NCBI RefSeq assembly: GCF_004524775.2
Contig: NZ_CP119081.1
Coordinates: forward strand, 1,488,001-1,552,000
Reading direction: 5' to 3'
DNA length: 64,000 bases
From: Helcococcus ovis
GTDB lineage: Bacteria > Bacillota > Clostridia > Tissierellales > Peptoniphilaceae
Shown here: positions 58,716 to 64,000 of the stretch, one piece after another
Layout: each line of letters starts with the position of its first letter
How positions within the stretch are numbered: the stretch's first letter is position 1
The notes under the pieces: model-generated
Seen by the model: only the letters and a program-made list of their open reading frames with translations
Database searches by the model: none
What the model was told of the DNA's origin: nothing
Translations under genes and position numbers: made by a program

Positions 58716-58764
58716 ATTTCACCTCTTGTCTATTACATTTTATCTAATAATGAAGCAAATATCA

Positions 58765-58793
58765 ATAATAAATAAAAACAAAAAATGTTACAA
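58765..58793 (-). promoter_or_regulatory. Promoter of the atp operon
   Basis: On the minus strand TTGTAA (58793-58788) and TATTAT (58770-58765) are 17 bases apart, 50 bases before the first gene. Confidence 0.7.
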
Positions 58794-58800
58794 TTATTTA

Positions 58801-58826
58801 ATTAAAATTGAATATTCAATTTTAAT
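58801..58826. repeat. Perfect 26-base palindrome upstream of the atp promoter
   Basis: ATTAAAATTGAAT at 58801-58813 is followed directly by its exact reverse complement at 58814-58826. It lies 7 bases upstream of the -35 box of the atp promoter and 27 bases after the end of the LanC-like remnant. With no loop and no T-run it looks more like a protein-binding site than a terminator, though AT-richness makes palindromes easier to form by chance. Confidence 0.65.
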
Positions 58827-58852
58827 AATAATATAAAATATTCAATTACATT

Positions 58853-59325
58853 TTATTCTTCTTTATTTAAGCAACCACAATAAATTTCCAAAATTAAAGT
58901 ATCTGCAATTCCTAACATTCCATCAAAATATCTTGGTTTTTGTGCAAATTCAATTATTAAATTCTCAGATAGTTCTATAATTAAATCTCTATATTTTTTT
59001 TATTATACATAAACAACAATTTTATAAATCCTGCACTCCCTGAATCAATGTAAGGAGATCCTGTATTACTTCTTATAGGGGTAACCCTATTACCATTTAT
59101 TGTAATTAATTTATTAATAATTTTATTTATTCCGTAATCAACTAAATAAGGATTATATGATTTACCTTTCGACTTAATATAATTAAATAAAACCCCTGAA
59201 AGTCCATATATTCCTAATCTGTTTCTTTATCAAACATATATATAATATTTTCAAATTCATTAAAATTATATTCATTATTAAATTCAATAAATATATTATT
59301 TTTTATATTAATTTTGTATTAAAAT
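58853..59325 (-). pseudogene. Decayed LanC-like (lanthionine synthetase cyclase domain) gene
   Basis: Reading the minus strand across two frame changes gives a continuous LanC-like C-terminus: NEFENIIYMFDKET, then RLGIYGLSGVLFNYIKSKG, then SGSAGFIKLLFMYNK, then YRDLIIELSENLIIEFAQK and FDGMLGIADTLILEIYCGC before TAA at 58855. The pattern GSAGF...FDGMLGIADTLLE is that of the cyclase domain of class III/IV lanthipeptide synthetases. Frames break near 59210 and in an A8 run near 59000. There is no start and no kinase domain. It is a dead remnant. Confidence 0.7.
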
Positions 59326-59391
59326 ATTAGCAAAATTCTAAAATATTAACCTTCGATTTATCTTACAAAAACTTGCAATATTGTAAAAAAA

Positions 59392-59458
59392 CAAAAATCC
59401 CACTAGCCACCTCAGCATCTACTTCGCAGCGAGGACTCGTGGCTTTATGGGATTTTTG
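59392..59458 (-). terminator. Terminator of ileS with an embedded structured module
   Basis: CAAAAATCCCA (59392-59402) and TGGGATTTTTG (59448-59458) form a perfect 11-bp stem; on the minus strand TTTTTTT follows. The loop holds GCCAC (59406) pairing with GTGGC (59439), with CACCTC at 59408 and GAGGACTCGTG at 59431: the same module as in the dnaJ terminator at 40275-40349. Confidence 0.8.
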
Positions 59459-59461
59459 GTT

Positions 59462-62400
59462 TTATTTTTTATTTAACTTCAATTTCACAACTTTATCATT
59501 CAATGGTATTTCATCTTCAAATAATTCAATTTTTTCTAATTTAACAGCCAAAGTTTCCTTCATTATTTCTGAACCAAATGATTCTAATACAGAACTTAAT
59601 TCATCGTCTGCTTCATAAAAAATTTCAATTGAATCCATTACTTCATACCCGTTAGATTTTCTCATTTGTTGAACTTTTGAGATGAATTCTCTCATGTAAC
59701 CTTCTTTTAATAACTCAGGTGTTAATTCTGTATCTAAAATTACAAATAGATTTTTATCCATCTTAATATCAAAGCCTTCTTTACTTGAGATTCTAATATC
59801 AACATATTCTTTCTTAATTTCAAATTCTTCACCGTTAATATCCATCATTAAAGAACCTTCTTCAAGTTTTTCAACTAACTCTCTAGCATCGGCATTTTTT
59901 AATACTTGACCAAATTGACCTACATATTTGCCCAGTATAGCTCCTGCAATCTTAAAGTTTGGCTTTAATTCAAAATTCATAAATTCTTGTATGTGATCAC
60001 TGAAAACAACTTCTTTAACATTCAACTCTTCTTTAATCAATGAAACTAGAGTTTCTAAATCATTTTTATACTTTTTATCTAATAGAATTTCGCTAAGCGG
60101 TTGTCTTACTTTAATAGCAGCATCTTCTCTTGATGATCTACCAAGTGTAACAATTCTTCTTGCTATATCCATCTTTTCTTCCAATTTTTCATCGATTAAA
60201 CTTTCATCTAACTGTGGTAATTTTTCCAAATGAACTGATTTTTCTCCAACAAGTTTTCTATATAATTCTTCAGAAGTGAATGGTATCATAGGAGCAAGTA
60301 ATTTTGTTAGTCCAACTAATACTTCATAAGTTGTATTGTATACTGATTTCTTATCATCATTTATTTCCGATTTCCAGAATCTTCTCCTATTTCTTCTAAT
60401 GTACCAATTTGATAAATCTTCAACTAGAAAATCTAATACTTTTCTTGCAACATTAGTATATTCAAATACATCCATTTCCCTGTCATAATATTTAATTAAT
60501 GAATGATATTTTGAAATTAGCCATCTGTCAATTTCAGGTCTATCCTTATAGTCTACAAAAAATGATGTAGGGTCAACCTTATCTGTTTGTGCATATAATT
60601 GGAAGAATGAATATGTGTTTCTCAATGTTCTAAATAATTTAGCTTCAACTTCTCTTACACCGTCTTCATCAAATTTTGTTGGCACCCATGCCGGTGAAAC
60701 ATAAATTGAGTAAAATCTAATTGCATCTGCACCATGTTTGTCAAACATTTCAAATACGTCAAGAGTATTTCCTCTTGATTTAGACATTTTCTTCCCTTCT
60801 TTGTCTAAAACTAAGTCATTTACTAAAACGTTTTTATATGGTGCAACTCCCTTATACATTGTTGAAATTGCCATCAACGTATAGAACCATCCTCTTGTTT
60901 GATCTATTCCTTCTGAAATAAAGTCAGCTGGAAACAGATTTTCAAATTTGTCTGTATTTTCAAACGGATAATGATTTTGCGCGAATGGCATTGCTCCTGA
61001 ATCAAACCATACGTCCATAACATCCGGGACTCTTGTATATACTGAGCCATCTTCACCTCTTAAGTGAATATTATCAACAAATGGTCTATGCATATCTAAA
61101 GTTTCAATATTAACATCTTCTATTGCCTTTTCCGCTAATTCTTTTCTTGAACCGACAGTCATGATATCACCAGCTTCATTTTTCCAAACAGGAAGTGGAG
61201 TCCCCCAATATCTTGATCTTGAAATTGCCCAGTCTTTTAGATTTTCCAACCAATTTCCAAACCTCTTTTCTCCTGTAAATGCTGGGAACCAGTTTACACC
61301 TTTATTGTTTTCAACCATTTTATCTTTAACATCAGTTACTCTCAAGTACCATGATGGTTTTGAATAGTAAATCAGTGGTGTACCACATCTCCAACAATGT
61401 GGGTAATTGTGTTCCATTTTTTGTTTCGAAAATAATTTATTATTTTCTCCAAGGTAAATTACGATATCTAAATCACAATCCATTACAAATTTACCTTTCC
61501 ATGGTGTTTCCTTAAATTTACCTTCTTCATCAACCGGATTTACTAATGGTAAATTGTACTTTAATCCTACTTGATAGTCATCCTCACCAAATGCAGGTGC
61601 AGAGTGAACTATACCCGTACCATCTTCAATACTTACATAGTCAGCTAATGTTACAAAAAACGCCTTTTTATTAACATTGATATATGGAAGAAGTTGTTCA
61701 TATTCCATATATTCCATATCTTTACCTCTTAAATTTTCAACTACTTCGTAATCTTCACCAAGAACTTTTGTAGCTAATTTTTCAGCAAGATAATAGTACT
61801 CATCACCTTTCTTAACTTTTACATAATCAATTTCCGGACCTACAGTCAAAGCAACGTTTGAAGGTAGTGTCCATGGAGTTGTTGTCCACGCTAAAAAATA
61901 TTCATTTTCTTTATCTTTTAATTTAAATTTAACTGTTGCAGTTTGAGATTTAATAATTTTATATCCTTGTGCAACCTCATGAGAAGCAAGTCCTGTACCA
62001 CATCTTGGACAATATGGTAAAATCTTAGCTCCTTCATATAGCAATCCTTTTTTATTAAAATCATCTAATAAATGCCATGCTGTTTCAATATAATCATTAT
62101 CCAATGTAATATATGGATTATCCATATCAGCTAAAAATGCCATTCTATCTGACATATCTTTCCACATTCCACTATATGTAAATACTGATTCTCTACACAC
62201 TTTATTAAATTTTTCAACACCATATTCTTCAATTTCTTTTTTTGAATTTAGGTGTAATTTCTTTTCAGCTTCAATTTCAACAGGCAATCCGTGAGTATCC
62301 CATCCTGCCTTTCTTTCAACATAATATCCTCTCATAGTTTTATATCTACAGGTCATATCTTTTAAGGTTCTGGATATAACGTGATGAATACCGGGTTTGC

Positions 62401-62554
62401 CATTAGCTGTTGGTGGTCCATCAAAAAATACATAACTAGGTCCATCTTTTCTAGTTTCTGTTGATTGTTTCAACAAATCAATTTCTTTCCAATAATCAGA
62501 AATCTGTTTTTCTCTATCTTTAACGGAACTTTCTGATAATGCTTCAAATTTCAT
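59462..62554 (-). CDS. ileS: Isoleucine--tRNA ligase
   Basis: A class I synthetase of 1030 residues. The HIGH motif reads GIHH in DGPPTANGKPGIHHVISR, and KMSKS is in GKKMSKSRGNTLDVF. The editing domain has WTTTPWTLPSN and the catalytic DWAISRSRYWGTP. The length and the C-terminal domain correspond to the long eukaryote-like (type 2) IleRS, the type tied to natural mupirocin resistance in other species. I start at ATG 62554 after GGAGG; a TTG four codons upstream lies on that site. Expression is under the T-box. Confidence 0.96.
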   Translation of the reverse strand: MKFEALSESSVKDREKQISDYWKEIDLLKQSTETRKDGPSYVFFDGPPTANGKPGIHHVISRTLKDMTCRYKTMRGYYVERKAGWDTHGLPVEIEAEKKLHLNSKKEIEEYGVEKFNKVCRESVFTYSGMWKDMSDRMAFLADMDNPYITLDNDYIETAWHLLDDFNKKGLLYEGAKILPYCPRCGTGLASHEVAQGYKIIKSQTATVKFKLKDKENEYFLAWTTTPWTLPSNVALTVGPEIDYVKVKKGDEYYYLAEKLATKVLGEDYEVVENLRGKDMEYMEYEQLLPYINVNKKAFFVTLADYVSIEDGTGIVHSAPAFGEDDYQVGLKYNLPLVNPVDEEGKFKETPWKGKFVMDCDLDIVIYLGENNKLFSKQKMEHNYPHCWRCGTPLIYYSKPSWYLRVTDVKDKMVENNKGVNWFPAFTGEKRFGNWLENLKDWAISRSRYWGTPLPVWKNEAGDIMTVGSRKELAEKAIEDVNIETLDMHRPFVDNIHLRGEDGSVYTRVPDVMDVWFDSGAMPFAQNHYPFENTDKFENLFPADFISEGIDQTRGWFYTLMAISTMYKGVAPYKNVLVNDLVLDKEGKKMSKSRGNTLDVFEMFDKHGADAIRFYSIYVSPAWVPTKFDEDGVREVEAKLFRTLRNTYSFFQLYAQTDKVDPTSFFVDYKDRPEIDRWLISKYHSLIKYYDREMDVFEYTNVARKVLDFLVEDLSNWYIRRNRRRFWKSEINDDKKSVYNTTYEVLVGLTKLLAPMIPFTSEELYRKLVGEKSVHLEKLPQLDESLIDEKLEEKMDIARRIVTLGRSSREDAAIKVRQPLSEILLDKKYKNDLETLVSLIKEELNVKEVVFSDHIQEFMNFELKPNFKIAGAILGKYVGQFGQVLKNADARELVEKLEEGSLMMDINGEEFEIKKEYVDIRISSKEGFDIKMDKNLFVILDTELTPELLKEGYMREFISKVQQMRKSNGYEVMDSIEIFYEADDELSSVLESFGSEIMKETLAVKLEKIELFEDEIPLNDKVVKLKLNKK

Positions 62555-62641
62555 AACTACCTCCAATTTTTATTTTTACATTATATTTTACACATTTAGT
62601 AGGAATGTTAATAATTTCAATTTAATTAATATTATAAATAA

Positions 62642-62689
62642 TTGCGTTTGACGTACTTTTGTCTTCAGTCGATGCTTCGCATCGTCTGA
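62642..62689. repeat. GC-rich 48-base repeat, copy A, in the ileS leader
   Basis: Identical over 48 bases to 62768-62815. It begins TTGCGTTTGACGTAC and contains the hairpin CGATGC-TTC-GCATCG within CAG...CTG. Downstream, TTACGTCAT at 62700-62708 is the reverse complement of the TGACGTA near its start, so each unit has inverted ends about 60 bases apart. Much more GC-rich than its surroundings. Confidence 0.8.
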
Positions 62690-62767
62690 TACTTCTCCCT
62701 TACGTCATTTCCCGCCTGCTACCTTCAATTCAAAGCTCCCTCTTCGGTCGCTTTTCATTGGGTAGCT

Positions 62768-62815
62768 TTGCGTTTGACGTACTTTTGTCTTCAGTCGATG
62801 CTTCGCATCGTCTGA
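62768..62815. repeat. GC-rich 48-base repeat, copy B, in the ileS leader
   Basis: Exact copy of 62642-62689, also followed by TTACGTCAT (62825-62833). Between the two units lies a third inverted structure: GCTACC (62718) with GGTAGC (62760), enclosing AAAGC...GCTTT. The whole of 62642-62833 stands between the T-box terminator and the ileS ribosome site. Confidence 0.8.
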
Positions 62816-62833
62816 GCGACAAAGTTACGTCAT

Positions 62834-63056
62834 AAAAAAATCCCTGCAAAATGCAGGGACGAAAATCCGTGGTACCACCCAAATTTACTATTTATAATAG
62901 CCTCATAGCATAACGCCGCCAAGCGAATTTCCTTAATTATTTCAGGAAATTATCTCATAAGTGATTTTCATTAATAGCTTCAGTATCTTTTTCAGCTAAC
63001 AAGATCTCTCTATTCATCCACAATTAATTACTGTCTTAGTCTCAGATTTTCATATC
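62834..63056 (-). ncRNA. Isoleucine T-box riboswitch leader of ileS
   Basis: The minus strand carries the T-box sequence GGGTGGTACCACGG (62880-62867) followed by the terminator TCCCTGCA-TTT-TGCAGGGA (62859-62841) and T7 (62840-62834). Upstream stem I elements include GCTGAAAAAGATACTGAAGC-like sequence and the likely specifier codon ATC (Ile) at 62965-62963 in GAAAATCACT. Uncharged tRNA-Ile would stabilise the antiterminator and allow ileS transcription. Confidence 0.93.
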
Positions 63057-63062
63057 ATTTTA

Positions 63063-63091
63063 ATAATATATATTTTTCATGATTTTGTCAA
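63063..63091 (-). promoter_or_regulatory. Promoter of the ileS T-box leader
   Basis: On the minus strand a perfect TTGACA (63091-63086), 17-base spacer and TATTAT (63068-63063), starting the leader at about 63056. Confidence 0.85.
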
Positions 63092-63188
63092 TTTTTTAAT
63101 ATTTTGTTTAGCAGTATTTTAAATCATTTAATTTATACATTTTAAGTTTTCCTGTCAAATTAAAACAAATAAATTTATATAAATATAG

Positions 63189-64000
63189 TTAAAATTCTAA
63201 TGATTTCTTATTCATACTGATTGAAAGGACAAATCCCATCAATAATAAATTAATTAATTGGAATGTTCCCCCATGCGAGAAAAATGGAAGCGGGATACCC
63301 GTTACAGGCATAATTTTCATAGTCATCCCCATATTTTCAAATACGTGTACAAATAAGAGTGCTAATACCCCTATAACAAATGTAGTATGATAGAGATCAT
63401 CTGATTTATATGCTATTAAAACCATTCTGGTGAATATAATAAAATAAAGCAGCATAGCAAAAGCTCCACCTAAAAATCCAAAGTCCTCTACCAGCACAGG
63501 AAATATAAAATCTGTATGTTGCTCCGGTATGTATCTATTTTGAGAAAATGGCCCGGATTTATATCCTCTTCCTAATAATTGTCCAGAGCCTAAGGCGATT
63601 AAACCTCTATCAGTTTGATGTGTTGATGTTGATAAATTTCTGGATGAATCCTTAAAATCTAAAATCCTGTCCTTTGCATATCCTGCAAGATTTGACCATA
63701 TAAACGGAAGACTTATTACAAGAGCTAAAATCGCAACTCCTAGTAATATACCGATTTTTTTCCATTTTAATCCTGAAACAAAAAGCATTGAAACAACTAT
63801 AAATAAAACAACCATAGCTGTACCTAAATCTCTTTGAACAATTATCAAGCCTACTGGAAATAAAGCTAAAATTAAGTATTTAAAAATAAATTTCCAACTA
63901 TTTATATTATTTTTATTCTCTCCTAATAAAATCGACAAAAATAATATATGTAATACTTTTGATATTTCGCTGGGTTGTAAATTTATCGGTCCAATCCTTA
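63189..64000 (-). CDS. rodA: Rod-shape-determining peptidoglycan polymerase RodA (5' end outside the window)
   Basis: A SEDS-family glycosyltransferase that polymerises lipid II during cell elongation. The reading frame continues past 63938 to the window edge, with RIGPINLQPSE upstream, the conserved SEDS motif. Further motifs are VQRDLGTAMVVLF, the large loop with ALGSGQLLGRGYKSG and RYIPEQHTDFIFPVL, and MPVTGIPLPFFSHGGT near the end. The IPEQHTDFIF form favours RodA over FtsW. About 270 residues are visible with at least six membrane segments. Confidence 0.93.
   Translation of the reverse strand, partial: RIGPINLQPSEISKVLHILFLSILLGENKNNINSWKFIFKYLILALFPVGLIIVQRDLGTAMVVLFIVVSMLFVSGLKWKKIGILLGVAILALVISLPFIWSNLAGYAKDRILDFKDSSRNLSTSTHQTDRGLIALGSGQLLGRGYKSGPFSQNRYIPEQHTDFIFPVLVEDFGFLGGAFAMLLYFIIFTRMVLIAYKSDDLYHTTFVIGVLALLFVHVFENMGMTMKIMPVTGIPLPFFSHGGTFQLINLLLMGFVLSISMNKKSLEF

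Overview
The window is a very AT-rich chromosomal segment of a low-GC Gram-positive anaerobe. The gene order, the absence of the sporulation genes yqfC/yqfD between floA and phoH, the lack of aerobic metabolism genes, an AdhE-type fermentation enzyme and a sodium-type ATP synthase together suggest a Tissierellia / Peptoniphilaceae relative (Parvimonas-like). That placement is inference from the sequence alone.

Layout. 1-13509 (minus strand) is a conserved Firmicutes backbone: nfeD, floA, an unknown gene, phoH, ybeY, a dgkA-PAP2 fusion, era, recO, glyQ, glyS, ppsR, dnaG, rpoD and the start of trmK, tightly packed or overlapping. After a plus-strand HAD phosphatase come rpsU, rsmE and prmA. 16706-40347 is an accessory block that separates prmA from dnaJ, which are usually neighbours: a GH13 glycosidase, adhE, a zinc alcohol dehydrogenase, a DEAD-box helicase, ybaK, a two-component system, a BceRS-BceAB peptide-antibiotic sensing and resistance module, gene debris, csbD, a mannose-family PTS operon (manX-Y-Z-O), a 53-bp-period hairpin array, a rhodanese and an intact IS21-family element. 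40348-44961 is the heat-shock operon hrcA-grpE-dnaK-dnaJ with a CIRCE operator. 45150-46064 is a small plus-strand pair: a Cys-rich secreted protein with a frameshifted signal peptide, and a membrane protein. 46209-51772 holds a HemW homologue without its Fe-S cysteines, lepA, two signal peptidases, rpsT and holA. 51854-58715 is the complete F-type ATP synthase operon. 58853-59325 is a decayed LanC-like gene. ileS follows, with its T-box leader and a pair of GC-rich repeats, and the window ends in rodA.

How the parts work together. The backbone blocks cover replication priming, the housekeeping sigma factor, translation quality control, ribosome biogenesis, protein folding and secretion. The accessory block adds sugar uptake (PTS), alpha-glucan breakdown, ethanol fermentation and envelope-stress sensing. 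The ATP synthase c subunit carries the full sodium-binding signature, so energy coupling probably uses sodium.

The least explained signals are: the 53-bp-period hairpin array at 36901-37223; a structured module shared by the terminators of dnaJ and ileS; duplicated GC-rich hairpin units inside the ileS leader; the frameshifted secreted-protein/membrane-protein pair under a promoter with a perfect palindrome in its spacer; and the HemW homologue that has lost its cluster ligands.
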